Shown in pieces: positions 42,712 to 51,017 of a stretch of 59,481 nt of DNA (position 1 is the stretch's first letter; each line of letters begins with the position of its first letter). Location of the stretch: contig DAHXLU010000033.1 of assembly GCA_027365835.1 (NCBI GenBank), positions 1 to 59,481 on the forward strand, in the 5' to 3' direction. The position numbers and the translations under genes are program-made. This DNA is from JAJZMA01 sp021850405 (GTDB lineage Bacteria > Chloroflexota > Dormibacteria > Aeolococcales > Aeolococcaceae). The notes below the pieces were generated by a model. That model made no database searches, was not told where the DNA came from, and was given only the letters and a program-made list of their open reading frames with translations.

Positions 42712-44265
42712 ATGTCCGATGCGCTTGTTGTGCGTTCGCTGATGCACAGTCCGCCGGTTGTGCTGCCATCCTCCATGACTGTGGTGGAAGCATCCCGGTA
42801 CCTGGCAGAGCAGAAGGTGGGAGCGGGGGCCGTGGTGGACAACGGGGAACTGGTCGGAATCATAAGTGAGCGTGACGTCCTGCGTTCGGTTTCTGGGGGG
42901 GTAGACCCCAAGGGGGTTCGGGTCGCAGACATCATGACCAGGAGCCCAGTTACTGTTCGTGAGGATGCTCCGGTCAAGGATGCGCTTGCCGTCTTCCGGG
43001 AGCACCGGTTCCGGCACATCCCTGCTGTTGACGCCGCTGGCAAGGTTACGGGCATTCTGTCAATGCGGCATCTGGTGCCGGTTGCCAATATCGTGGACGT
43101 GAAGGTAGATGGTACCCCGCCGGAGATGGCGCCTCCAGGGCTGGAGGGGGTCAAGGTTGCCGAGACCTCCATCGGTGATGTTCGTGGCGAAGAGGGTTTC
43201 TTCCATTATCGGGGGTATAACGCCGTAGAGCTTGCCAGGCACTGCTCTTTTGAACAGGTGTGGTACCTGTTGCTGGAGGGGCATTTGCCCTCTGACGATG
43301 AGGTAGCTGCATTCCATGCCAAAGCTGATGCTGCGCGCCGGCTCCCGGAAGGGGTGGCAGAGATACTGGACAGGATTGCTGCGCTTCCCCGTTTTGTCCC
43401 ACTCGAGGCACTGCGCTCGGCAGTGTCAGTGACTGCATCCGTGCTGGGGCTGCGCCCCACGCTGGACATAGACGCAGAGGAGTGTCGTGCAGACGCGCTG
43501 CGCATGGCAGCGGTTGTTCCGACCCTCCTTATGTATATGTACAGCCGTCGCAACGGGGTCGAGCCCGCAGAGCCTGAGGCGGACCTTGGCTATGCTGGAA
43601 ATTATCTGAAATTGCTCACGGGCAAGAGACCAACCGAGCGGGAGATCCGTGCCATTGAGAAGTACCTGATCCTTACCATGGATCACGGGTTCAACTCCTC
43701 TACCTTCACGGCCAGGGTGATCACTTCCACCGGGTCTGACATGGGCTCTGCACTGACTGGGGCTATAGGCGCACTGGCTGGTCCGCTGCATGGAGGTGCT
43801 CCTTCCCGGGCACTTGATATGCTGGACGCGATAGGAAGCATTGACAAGGCAGAGGCCTACCTCCGCGAGGAGATTGGAGCAGGGCGCCGCCTGATGGGCT
43901 TTGGACACCGCGTGTACAAGACTGATGATCCACGCTCCCTGCTGCTGCGCGAAGTGGCCCTTGAACTGGGGGGTGAGCAGGCACAGTTTGCTGAGCACGT
44001 GGAGACGACAGCACTGGCGGTGCTGAATGAGTTGAAGCCCGGGCGAAAACTGTATACCAATGTAGAGTTTTATGCCGGGGTGGTCATGAATACGGTCGGA
44101 ATTCCGCGGGACATGTTTACCCCTACATTTGCCTGTTCCCGCACCGTAGGCTGGTCCACAGCAGTGGTGGAGCAAGCTGCGCACAACCGCCTCATTCGCC
44201 CATCTGCGGTCTATGTCGGTCCGTCGGCACCACGTCCGCTGCCAGAAGGCTACCGGTACCGCTGA
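42712..44265 (+). CDS. CBS-domain/citrate synthase fusion protein
   Basis: 517-residue fusion. Residues about 8-125 form a CBS pair with nucleotide-type motifs ISERDVLR (51-58) and ILSMRHLVPV (115-124). About 145-517 form a citrate/2-methylcitrate synthase. Its substrate His325 (MDHGFNSS), catalytic His360 (GPLHGGAP) and His399 (GHRVYKTDDPRS) are in place. The position of the catalytic Asp (NVDxx in pig and E. coli enzymes) is Glu452 (TNVEFYAG). CBS pairs bind AMP, ATP or SAM, so adenylate control of entry to the TCA or methylcitrate cycle is inferred. ATG 42712 has AAGGAG six bases upstream; an in-frame ATG at 42667 lacks a near site. Divergent from aceE, upstream of the NrtR-type regulator. 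Confidence 0.93.
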   Translation: MSDALVVRSLMHSPPVVLPSSMTVVEASRYLAEQKVGAGAVVDNGELVGIISERDVLRSVSGGVDPKGVRVADIMTRSPVTVREDAPVKDALAVFREHRFRHIPAVDAAGKVTGILSMRHLVPVANIVDVKVDGTPPEMAPPGLEGVKVAETSIGDVRGEEGFFHYRGYNAVELARHCSFEQVWYLLLEGHLPSDDEVAAFHAKADAARRLPEGVAEILDRIAALPRFVPLEALRSAVSVTASVLGLRPTLDIDAEECRADALRMAAVVPTLLMYMYSRRNGVEPAEPEADLGYAGNYLKLLTGKRPTEREIRAIEKYLILTMDHGFNSSTFTARVITSTGSDMGSALTGAIGALAGPLHGGAPSRALDMLDAIGSIDKAEAYLREEIGAGRRLMGFGHRVYKTDDPRSLLLREVALELGGEQAQFAEHVETTALAVLNELKPGRKLYTNVEFYAGVVMNTVGIPRDMFTPTFACSRTVGWSTAVVEQAAHNRLIRPSAVYVGPSAPRPLPEGYRYR

Positions 44266-44291
44266 GGCTGGACGGCACAGCGGGCTCTCCC

Positions 44292-45008
44292 TTGCGGCAA
44301 CGCGCATCCAAGGGCCTCATAACAGCAGTGAATACTGCTGGTTATGAGGCCCCGGTGGGTTTTACGGCCGATCCACTTATACTGGCGCCACGGGAACACC
44401 ATCTGTACGTGTTGCTGGTCAGGCGGACCGAGGAGCCGCAGAAGGGGAGGTGGGCGCTGCCGGGTGGTTTTGTCAGCAGGGATGAGACCCCCCTCCAGAC
44501 TGCGCAGAGGAAGCTTACCGAGAAAACAGGCGTGGGAGAGTTGTACCTTGAGCAGCTTGCGACATTTGGTGATCCGGGGCGGGATCCCAGAGGATGGATT
44601 CCCTCTATTGCATATCTGGCACTGACACATGCGGTTCAGCTGGCTGATACCGAAAACGCTGGATGGTTTCCTGTCAGGCAGCTGCCCCCGATGGCCTTTG
44701 ACCATGCGGCGATGGTGGCGATGGGGGTAGAGCGGTTGTCGGGCAAGCTCTGGTGGTCCAACATAGCCTTTGGCCTCCTTCCGGCACGGTTCACGATGAG
44801 GGACGCCAGGGAGCTCTTTGAGTCCATCACAGAGACCCGGCTGGATCCTTCCAACTTCCGCAGGGAACTGGAGCGTTCCGGTATGGTGCAGCGACTGGGC
44901 CAGGTGCTCAAGGATGGACCTGGGAGACCGGCCCCGCTGTACGAATTCAAGGAAAGACAGCTGGCCTGGATTCCAGGGCGGCTGCGGCCCACCCGGAAGA
45001 GGTCCTAG
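44292..45008 (+). CDS. nrtR: NrtR-family Nudix/winged-helix NAD regulator
   Basis: About 238 residues. The N-terminal Nudix domain (HLYVLLVRRTEEPQKGRWALPGGFV) is followed by QTAQRKLTEKTGV in place of the catalytic Nudix box REExxEE, so hydrolysis is unlikely. The C-terminal winged helix is DPSNFRRELERSGMVQRLG, with GRPAPLYEF. This is the layout of NrtR repressors, which bind ADP-ribose and NAD-related ligands and control NAD synthesis genes. The start is uncertain: TTG 44292 opens the frame; GTG 44328 and GTG 44355 are possible. A strong hairpin spans 44312-44352. It follows the CBS-citrate synthase by 26 bases. Likely target: the operator before nadA. Confidence 0.88.
   Translation: MRQRASKGLITAVNTAGYEAPVGFTADPLILAPREHHLYVLLVRRTEEPQKGRWALPGGFVSRDETPLQTAQRKLTEKTGVGELYLEQLATFGDPGRDPRGWIPSIAYLALTHAVQLADTENAGWFPVRQLPPMAFDHAAMVAMGVERLSGKLWWSNIAFGLLPARFTMRDARELFESITETRLDPSNFRRELERSGMVQRLGQVLKDGPGRPAPLYEFKERQLAWIPGRLRPTRKRS
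44312..44352 (+). repeat. Strong hairpin at the 5' end of the NrtR gene
   Basis: GGGCCTCATAAC (44312-44323) pairs exactly with GTTATGAGGCCC (44341-44352). The inner AGCAGT and ACTGCT pair with one bulged G, closing on a GAAT loop. It is 18 bp of stem across the region of the candidate start codons, so it could mask initiation or end read-through from the citrate synthase gene. It may also be a regulator-binding palindrome; it does not resemble the nadA operator. Confidence 0.7.
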
Positions 45009-45116
45009 AAAGCTCTGGACTGGAATTTGCCAGGGAGGGCTCACTCCTGGCAGCACTGCACTCAGCTTTCAGCTCATGGCAGCCATGTAAACCAAAACGG
45101 TTTGCCGGGGCTCTAG

Positions 45117-45656
45117 TTGTTTACGATGCTTACAATGATTACCGGCCCAGGCGACGAAGACCCTGTCATTACGGTTGACCTGCGCACGGCTGAATGTGTC
45201 CGCCTCATGCGTTCGGAGGGGAGGCGCATTTTCAGGATTGCCCTGGCGATCCTGCATGATACGCGCCTTGCCGAGGATGCCACCCAGGAGACCTTCCTTA
45301 GGGCATGGCAGCACTGGGATCGGCTGTCGGACGTGTCTGCCGCCTCAGCCTGGCTGACCCGGATCTGTGTGCACTACTGCATTCGTCAGGCAAAAAGGAA
45401 CCGCAGGTGGCTCCTGTGGCCCACTGAAGTAATGGATCTCGAGGAAGCCCCACAGCTTCCCCGGAGTGGAGCAGATATCGACATGGAGCTGGCATTTGTG
45501 AAGCTGACCAGAAAGCAGCGGGCCGTGCTGGTGCTGCATTACCAGCTGGGATACACACTGGACGAGTGTGCGGCGATCCTTCTCTGCTCTCCTGGTACAG
45601 TGCGCAGTCACCTGGGGCGGGGACTGAAGACTCTTCGAACGGAGGTTTCGCGATGA
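45117..45656 (+). CDS. ECF-type RNA polymerase sigma factor
   Basis: 179-residue group 4 sigma factor. Region 2 is at about 25-95 (ALAILHDTRLAEDATQETFLRAW, with the DATQETF core-binding signature; then AWLTRICVHYCIRQAKRNRR). Region 4 is at about 120-175 (LTRKQRAVLVLHYQLGYTLDECAAIL, then GTVRSHLGRGLKTLR as the recognition helix). Start uncertain among TTG 45117, ATG 45126 and ATG 45135. A small inverted repeat AAACC-N5-GGTTT (45089-45103) lies just upstream. Its stop overlaps the next gene start (ATGA), coupling it to the DUF4349 membrane protein as sigma/anti-sigma pairs are. Confidence 0.92.
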   Translation: MFTMLTMITGPGDEDPVITVDLRTAECVRLMRSEGRRIFRIALAILHDTRLAEDATQETFLRAWQHWDRLSDVSAASAWLTRICVHYCIRQAKRNRRWLLWPTEVMDLEEAPQLPRSGADIDMELAFVKLTRKQRAVLVLHYQLGYTLDECAAILLCSPGTVRSHLGRGLKTLRTEVSR

Positions 45657-46948
45657 CAGGCAAGTCAGCAGCAATGGATGAGGCAGAGATTGTGCAGCGA
45701 CTCACAGTACATCTCACGCAGATCTCGGAAGAGGCAGTGCCTGAGGAGGGGCTGGTTGACCGGTTTGTCGCCAGGATAGAGCAGGCAGGAAAGGCAACTG
45801 CGGAAGCAAGGGTGCCGTGGTGGAACCCCGCCCGGCTGCGCGGGAAGAAAAGCCAGGTGGCCAGAAGCGCACACAGAAGGTCCTGGCACCCGCGTACCCT
45901 TTCCGGCTGGCTTTGGGCGGCAGGGATCGCTGCAGTGGTGCTTGCCATCTTTCCAGACCCGTTTTATAGCACACCTGACGTTCTTTCAAATATATCGACC
46001 GGGCTCCAAGCTGGTGGCCCCACCAGTGCTGCTGTGACGCCTGGAACCTTTGGTGCTGGCATCAGTTCTGGCCCCCCAGACCTTGGTGGTGCTGTGCTTG
46101 GGGCGGCGGGATCCGCGGTTGGAGCAATAGGCTCAGTGGCGGGGAGCATTGTATCCCACGGAGGAGGTTCCAGCCCTTCTCCCGCACATAGCGCCATCTC
46201 CGCCCCGGGCAATCTGCCAGCCAACGAGCAGCGGGCAGTAGCACTTGGCTACATAATCCCGGACGGCAGTTTTGTCAATTCCTTCAACCGGATAGAGAGT
46301 ATCGCTACCGGGCTTGGTGGATATGTGTCGACAAGTACTACCTCTTCTGATGGTGGGCAGCGGGTGGTGAGCGGCACCATGGTGGTTGAGATTCCGTCCA
46401 GTAAGCTCGCCAGATTTTTCGATGGAATTCCATCATCTTTCACAGCCACCTATGTGGATTTCAGTGTTCATGACTACTCTTCCCAGGTGGCTCAGGCAGA
46501 GGCAAAGATCAAGGTGGACCAGCAGAGTCTGGCGGGCTTTGAGGAGGACCTGGCGACTGCAAAGGCAGCAAACAGCACCCAGTACAGCGAACAGTATCTT
46601 GAGGCAGAGATCGCCACTCTGCAGAACGAGATTGCTACAGAAACGGCGAGCCTGCAGTCGACCTCCGCTACCGTGGCGACCACTCCTGTCACAGTGTCTC
46701 TCGCTGAGGCCGCATCTGTTGCCTCTCCTCCTTCCCCCTTCGTAGGTGCCGTCCTTTCCGGCTGGAGCAACATTGTGGGGATAGTTTCAGCCCTTGTATT
46801 CATTCTCCTTACACTGCTGCCGTTCCTGCTAATCGGTGCTGGCCTGTACTTCCTGTTGCGCAGGCACCGCATCCGCCTGTTTCGTACATACCGGGAAAGG
46901 GGAAACGATTTTGTTCCTCCGGTTCCATCCGTCGGGGATGGCAAGTGA
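45653..46948 (+). CDS. DUF4349 membrane protein, putative anti-sigma factor
   Basis: 431-residue single-pass-plus-tail protein. A cytosolic N-terminal helical stretch of about 85 residues (MDEAEIVQRLTVHL) has no zinc-anti-sigma His-x3-Cys-x2-Cys motif. A membrane helix comes next (LWAAGIAAVVLAIF), then a Gly/Ser-rich linker and a DUF4349 domain (NRIESIATGLGGYVSTSTTS, VEIPSSKLARFFDG, FSVHDYSSQVAQAEAKI). A coiled coil follows, then a final helix near 405-425 with a basic end. ATG 45653 overlaps the sigma stop and has GGAGG upstream. I infer that it tethers and senses for the ECF factor; the coupling is seen, the inhibitory role is not. Confidence 0.85.
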   Translation: MTGKSAAMDEAEIVQRLTVHLTQISEEAVPEEGLVDRFVARIEQAGKATAEARVPWWNPARLRGKKSQVARSAHRRSWHPRTLSGWLWAAGIAAVVLAIFPDPFYSTPDVLSNISTGLQAGGPTSAAVTPGTFGAGISSGPPDLGGAVLGAAGSAVGAIGSVAGSIVSHGGGSSPSPAHSAISAPGNLPANEQRAVALGYIIPDGSFVNSFNRIESIATGLGGYVSTSTTSSDGGQRVVSGTMVVEIPSSKLARFFDGIPSSFTATYVDFSVHDYSSQVAQAEAKIKVDQQSLAGFEEDLATAKAANSTQYSEQYLEAEIATLQNEIATETASLQSTSATVATTPVTVSLAEAASVASPPSPFVGAVLSGWSNIVGIVSALVFILLTLLPFLLIGAGLYFLLRRHRIRLFRTYRERGNDFVPPVPSVGDGK

Positions 46949-47141
46949 CGAGGGAGGCAGAAAGGCGGGTCACTGGCTGAAGCGCCTTGCGCGACTGCAC
47001 GAAATAGTGCCGCTACAGGCTCCGGGGAGCGTCGCCCAGGGGTTAATAGCGGCACTTCCCTTCGTCTGGAGGGGATATATCAGCCTTGCTGCTGCTAACG
47101 GATTTTCATTTTTTCTGGGGCCAGATCCGGGGCCGGCTTGA
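46938..47141 (+). CDS. Possible small protein after DUF4349 gene
   Basis: Weak call. An open frame of 67 residues from ATG 46938 begins inside the DUF4349 3' end and reads MASDEGGRKAGHWLKRLARL, basic and possibly amphipathic, then a hydrophobic patch (GLIAALPFVW). There is no good ribosome-binding site and no family match. It may be a translationally coupled micro-protein or simply leader sequence of the next gene. Confidence 0.25.
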   Translation: MASDEGGRKAGHWLKRLARLHEIVPLQAPGSVAQGLIAALPFVWRGYISLAAANGFSFFLGPDPGPA

Positions 47142-47170
47142 GGACCAAAAAAGATGGATAATTAGCAACT

Positions 47171-47812
47171 GTGGCAACAGCAGACTTCCGGATCACCAGC
47201 TTTCAGGATGAGATGTATGCTGAGAACATCTATGTTGTCAGCCGGTTTGTCGATGAGCACGCTCTTATCATTGATCCCGGTATGGCGACAGAACGAGCGC
47301 TGGAATGGTTGACAGGAGAGCACCTCACCCTGGATGCGGTTCTTGTATCACATGGACACATTGACCATGTATGGGGGATTCCTGAAGTGCTCAGCGCATT
47401 TCCATCAGTTGCGATTCACATGAACACGGCCGATTCCCAGCTTGCTGCGAAGACTGTCTTCGGCGAGCGTGGCCTGACACCGCCAGACTACGGAGTTGCC
47501 GTAGAGGCCAGTCCGATTAACTGGGCACCGTACGTTGTATCTGTTGTCGAGACACCGGGACATACGCCAGGCTCAGTGTCATTCCGGCTTCAGGACGTCC
47601 TTTTTACGGGTGACACACTTTTTGCGGGGAGCGTTGGACGCACTGATCTGCCTGGTGGTTCATGGCAGGCACTGGTAGCCTCAGTGCGCAAGCTCTATCA
47701 GATTGACGCTAATGTAACTGTCCTGCCAGGGCACGGAGGGTCAACTACAGTTGGGAGGGAGGCTACCACCAATCCTTTTGTATCTGCCAACGGAATTCCT
47801 GGGGGAGCCTGA
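47171..47812 (+). CDS. Glyoxalase II-like metallo-beta-lactamase-fold hydrolase
   Basis: 213-residue MBL-fold protein with the complete di-metal set: VSHGHIDHVWG (HxHxDH), VETPGHTPGSVSF, LFTGDTLFAGSVGRTDLPGG and VLPGHGGST. This is the compact YcbL/glyoxalase II-type form that hydrolyses thioesters such as lactoyl-glutathione or other thiol adducts. The start is GTG 47171, without a strong ribosome-binding site. Substrate unknown. Confidence 0.9.
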   Translation: MATADFRITSFQDEMYAENIYVVSRFVDEHALIIDPGMATERALEWLTGEHLTLDAVLVSHGHIDHVWGIPEVLSAFPSVAIHMNTADSQLAAKTVFGERGLTPPDYGVAVEASPINWAPYVVSVVETPGHTPGSVSFRLQDVLFTGDTLFAGSVGRTDLPGGSWQALVASVRKLYQIDANVTVLPGHGGSTTVGREATTNPFVSANGIPGGA

Positions 47813-47978
47813 CCTTACGGTCTCCATGCTGCATGCGCACAAGTGCTCCTTTTGCGTCCTGGGGATGAGTTGGGATGCGGCCGCTTTGGGCACCGTAACA
47901 GTGGTTGCTGAATCTCGTTACGGATGCGTGCTCAACTGACGGTTTTTCAGGTGCAATAGTCTTTTATAAGAGGTGAAG

Positions 47979-48815
47979 ATGGCAAGCCGAAGAATGCCTG
48001 AGGGAAGATACCTGGAGCTGGATGGTCGTGGGACCACTTTTATCCGGGAATGGCACGGCCCAGATGGTGCACCAACAGTGCTGCTATTGCATGGTCTTAC
48101 GGCAACGTCGAAGATAAACTGGTACACCAGTTTTGGCCTGCTGTCACGGCATTACAGCATCCTGGCACTGGATCATCGGGGACATGGCCACGGGCTGCGC
48201 AGCCGCACGCCATTTTCGCTTGAGGCCTGTGCTGAAGATACAGCTGCAGTGCTTGCAACGCTTGGGATAGGCAAGGTTATTGTTGTCGGCTACTCGATGG
48301 GAGGGCCAATTGGCCAGCTCCTATGGAGGGGGCACCCCGATCATGTAGCTGGTATGGTCCTTTGCTCCACGGCAGCCCACTTTCCCCATGCCATGGCAAC
48401 AAATTTCCTTTTTCCGTTCGTACCCTGGCCCATTATCCCAAGGGGAGCGCCAGCATGGGTGAACGGAGCCCTGGACAGGATAGGTATGGAGGCCATGGCA
48501 GAGATGCTGCGCAACGATCCAATTGCCATCGCCCAGGCGGTAAAAGCGTTAGGACGCTTTGACTCCCGCGCATGGCTAGGGAAGATTGATGTGCCTGCCA
48601 GTGTGCTTATTACCAGCCATGACCGGCTTGTTCCTCCCAGGCTCCAGTGGGATCTGGTGCGGCATCTTCCGGCATGCGAGGTTACCGAACTGGATGGAGA
48701 CCATCTGGTTTTTGTGCGTAAGGCGGCCCAGTTCCGCCGGGCGGTGCTTTCAGCCTGCCGCTCAGTGGAGCGGCGGAGTCTGGCCCAGGACAAGACCAGC
48801 CTTATGGGTGCATAG
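47979..48815 (+). CDS. Alpha/beta hydrolase
   Basis: 278-residue alpha/beta-fold hydrolase. It has the oxyanion segment LLLHGLTATSKINW and the nucleophile elbow GYSMGG (Ser). The acid is probably Asp in SHDRLVPPR and the base His in DGDHLVF. A cap region lies between (FPFVPWPIIPRGAPAW). It resembles esterases or lipases of the haloperoxidase/BioH-type group; substrate unknown. ATG 47979 follows AGAGG; GTG 47973 is in frame. It ends 43 bases before the RNase P RNA. Confidence 0.88.
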   Translation: MASRRMPEGRYLELDGRGTTFIREWHGPDGAPTVLLLHGLTATSKINWYTSFGLLSRHYSILALDHRGHGHGLRSRTPFSLEACAEDTAAVLATLGIGKVIVVGYSMGGPIGQLLWRGHPDHVAGMVLCSTAAHFPHAMATNFLFPFVPWPIIPRGAPAWVNGALDRIGMEAMAEMLRNDPIAIAQAVKALGRFDSRAWLGKIDVPASVLITSHDRLVPPRLQWDLVRHLPACEVTELDGDHLVFVRKAAQFRRAVLSACRSVERRSLAQDKTSLMGA

Positions 48816-48858
48816 GCCCGGCGGCATCCTGGCCAGCCTTCTGGCATACACTTGTAAT

Positions 48859-49226
48859 GTGCAAGCTGGCCGGGCGGTCGCGGAACCTTGCTGGTTCTGA
48901 GGAAAGTCCGGGCTCCACAGAGCAGGACGCTGGGTAACGCCCAGTCGGGGTGACCCGAAGGAGAGTGCCACAGAAAATACACAGCCCATTTTAAAAGTGG
49001 GCAAAGGTGAAATGGTGGGGTAAGAGCCCACCGGCATCCGGGTGACCGGATGGCCAGGTAAACCCCGTCCGGAGCAAGGCCATACAGAGGCGGGAAGCAA
49101 TTCCCAGGGGTTGCTCGCCCCAGTACTCGGGTAGTGCCGCTTGAGGTGATGGGCAACCATCATCCCAGATGGATGGCCGCCCCCCGCTTTGCGGGGACAG
49201 AACCCGGCTTACAGGCCAGCTTGCAC
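48859..49226 (+). ncRNA. rnpB: RNase P RNA, bacterial type A
   Basis: Catalytic RNA that matures tRNA 5' ends. The universal core is clear: GAGGAAAGTCCGGGCTCC at the 5' P4 side and ACAGAACCCGGCTTACAG at the 3' side. The conserved segments CGCTGGGTAACGCCCAG and AGAGTGCCACAGAAA lie between. The ends are set by the P1 helix GTGCAAGCTGGCC (48859-48871) with GGCCAGCTTGCAC (49214-49226), a perfect 13-bp pairing. Length about 368 bases. Confidence 0.95.
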
Positions 49227-49367
49227 GCTTTAACCTTTTCCGGTCGCAGCCGACAGGATGCAGCAGCTGCCCGGGGTGGCTGCTTTGCGGCTCCGCCCCC
49301 TCCAATTCTGGTTTTCTGGTCTTCTGGCTCTGGCGCTGGTTGTCTCTGGGCCTGGCTATGCGAAAGG

Positions 49368-49814
49368 TCAGTTTGGGCGCGCTGAGGGCCCATCCTGAAG
49401 CTGCCGTACCGCTGCTACAGCCAGCTGGTCGACCCGCTCATTTCCAGCTACCCCGCTGTGGCCACGCACGTGCTCAAACCTGACCCGGTTGTCTACCAGC
49501 GGGTCAATGGTGGGATAGAGGTCCAGATTTTTCTTGCGTTTCCATTTGCGAGTCAGCCAGTTGATCACCCCAAGACTGTCAGTTCGTATGACTACCAGCC
49601 AGTCATCCGTTGGCTGTGCATCCCTTCTGATGGCAAGAAGTGCCTCCCGTACAGCTTTCAGCTCTTCCCTGTTGTTGGTGGTTTCTGGTGATGCAGCAGC
49701 TGCCTCGGCCACCCTGCCATCTGGCCACTCTATCCGGTATGCCCAGGCACCGGCTCCTGGATTGCCTGAGCAGGCGCCATCAGTGTAGGCGATTACGGTT
49801 TTGGCAGGGGACAT
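49368..49814 (-). CDS. rnhA: Ribonuclease HI
   Basis: 148-residue RNase H1 that removes RNA from RNA-DNA hybrids. All active-site residues are visible: Asp12 (YTDGACSGNPG), Glu50 (NNREELKAV), Asp79 (IRTDSLGV), His119 (VRGHSG) and Asp129 (NERVDQLA). The basic-handle segment TRKWKRKKNLDL is present. ATG 49814 has GGAG upstream; TTG 49817 is in frame. It is tail to tail with rnpB across 141 bases that hold no clear terminator. Confidence 0.96.
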   Translation of the reverse strand: MSPAKTVIAYTDGACSGNPGAGAWAYRIEWPDGRVAEAAAASPETTNNREELKAVREALLAIRRDAQPTDDWLVVIRTDSLGVINWLTRKWKRKKNLDLYPTIDPLVDNRVRFEHVRGHSGVAGNERVDQLAVAAVRQLQDGPSARPN

Positions 49815-49898
49815 CAATTACTCCACAGGCGCGGCTTTTTGGGGGACAATCAACCTGATGCTGAATTACACATGTTGGCAGATTGGAGTGGAGCAGGC

Positions 49899-50714
49899 AT
49901 GATCCAGTTCCGTGCAGCGCACACCGCCATGGATCCCAGGCGCAGTGCTCCCTGGACGCTCGGGTCTGGTCAGCGTGCGGCCCTCCTCCTGCATGGCTTT
50001 GGCGGCACGCCGGTAGAGATGAGGTTCCTTGGGCAGCATCTTGCTGAATCAGGCTGGACAGCCCACGCTCCCCTGCTGGATGGACACGGCACCACTGTCT
50101 ATCGCTTCCGGGAATCTTCCTGGGCCGGATGGGTCCGTTCAGCGCAGCTTTCCCTTGAGGTCCTCCTGCAGCAGAACAGCACAGTTGCTCTGGTGGGACA
50201 GTCCATGGGTGGGCTCATTGCACTCCATCTTGCTTCAAGGAACCCAGCGGTGGCATCCGTAGTGGCGCTCGCCACTCCCCTTCGGGTCGAGGGGTGGCAT
50301 TCCCGCGCGGTGCCGATAGCGCGCCATATTGTGCCCTGGTATCGGCCCGGCGGCGAGATCGATCTTTTTAATCGGGAGGCGATAAGTGATCTCTACAACT
50401 ATCCCGTACACTCACTGGCTGCCGTGGATCAGCTGATGGAGCTGGCAGCCCAGGTCAGGAGGGATCTCCCCACCATCCGGCAGCCAGTGCTTATTGCCTA
50501 TGGCGGCAACGATACCCTTGCACCGCGGCATAACGGCATCGAGCTTGCCGCCAGGCTGCTGGCCAGCGCCCGGGTCGAGAGGGCTGAGTATCCGCGTAGC
50601 GGGCATGGGATCAGTGTCGATGTGGACCGGGATGCGCTCAACCAGCGTGTCTCAGCGTGGTTGCAGGAGACAGCGGTCCCTGCGGGGAGCGGCATTCTGG
50701 ATAGCACCGGGTAG
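49899..50714 (+). CDS. Carboxylesterase-like alpha/beta hydrolase
   Basis: 271-residue alpha/beta hydrolase of the Est30/monoglyceride-lipase-like type. It has LLLHGFGGTPVEMRFLG (oxyanion loop), LLDGHGTT, the nucleophile elbow VGQSMGGL (Ser), the probable acid Asp in AYGGNDTLAP and His in YPRSGHGISVD. Predicted to hydrolyse short acyl esters. ATG 49899 is chosen (GGAG eight bases upstream); the frame stays open to 49839. Divergent from rnhA. Confidence 0.9.
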   Translation: MIQFRAAHTAMDPRRSAPWTLGSGQRAALLLHGFGGTPVEMRFLGQHLAESGWTAHAPLLDGHGTTVYRFRESSWAGWVRSAQLSLEVLLQQNSTVALVGQSMGGLIALHLASRNPAVASVVALATPLRVEGWHSRAVPIARHIVPWYRPGGEIDLFNREAISDLYNYPVHSLAAVDQLMELAAQVRRDLPTIRQPVLIAYGGNDTLAPRHNGIELAARLLASARVERAEYPRSGHGISVDVDRDALNQRVSAWLQETAVPAGSGILDSTG

Positions 50715-51017
50715 GACACCGGGTACCGCCCCCGCCACCTGGCAGGGTGGGTTCACCACTCTGTGCCACCTGGCCACCTGCGCCAGATGTTATGGCCCAT
50801 GTCCTCCTGTTTCCGGGCAACTGCTTTGGTTGGCATCGTATTTGCAGCCTTCTTCTTTTTTGCTGCCGGGCTGCCCTGTCCTCGGACTGGCTCCGAAGTG
50901 CCCCATGGGAGCGCCAATTACAAACACTTGTTCGGATTGACGCGCATAATCCGGAAATGATACGGTGCAGCGGTGAGGAGTGGTGAATTGTGGTGAAAAT
51001 CTTTACTGGAGGGCTGG
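50715..51017. other. Intergenic region upstream of the dcw cluster
   Basis: About 300 bases with short open frames but none with a site or recognisable product. The last 80 bases hold the predicted mraZ promoter and operator, listed separately. I see nothing else in the first 200 bases. Confidence 0.5.
50937..50996 (+). promoter_or_regulatory. mraZ promoter with MraZ-box repeats
   Basis: TTGACG (50937-50942) and a poor -10 near TGATACG (50958-50964) make a plausible promoter. Directly after it GGTGA occurs three times with an exact 10-base period (50972, 50982, 50992), plus GGTG at 50964. Evenly spaced G-rich direct repeats before mraZ are the known form of MraZ operators, so autoregulation of the dcw cluster is inferred. 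Confidence 0.7.

Noticed and set aside
43426..44307. Minus-strand frame of 293 codons within the citrate synthase gene
   Set aside because: Antisense to a fully motif-supported enzyme.
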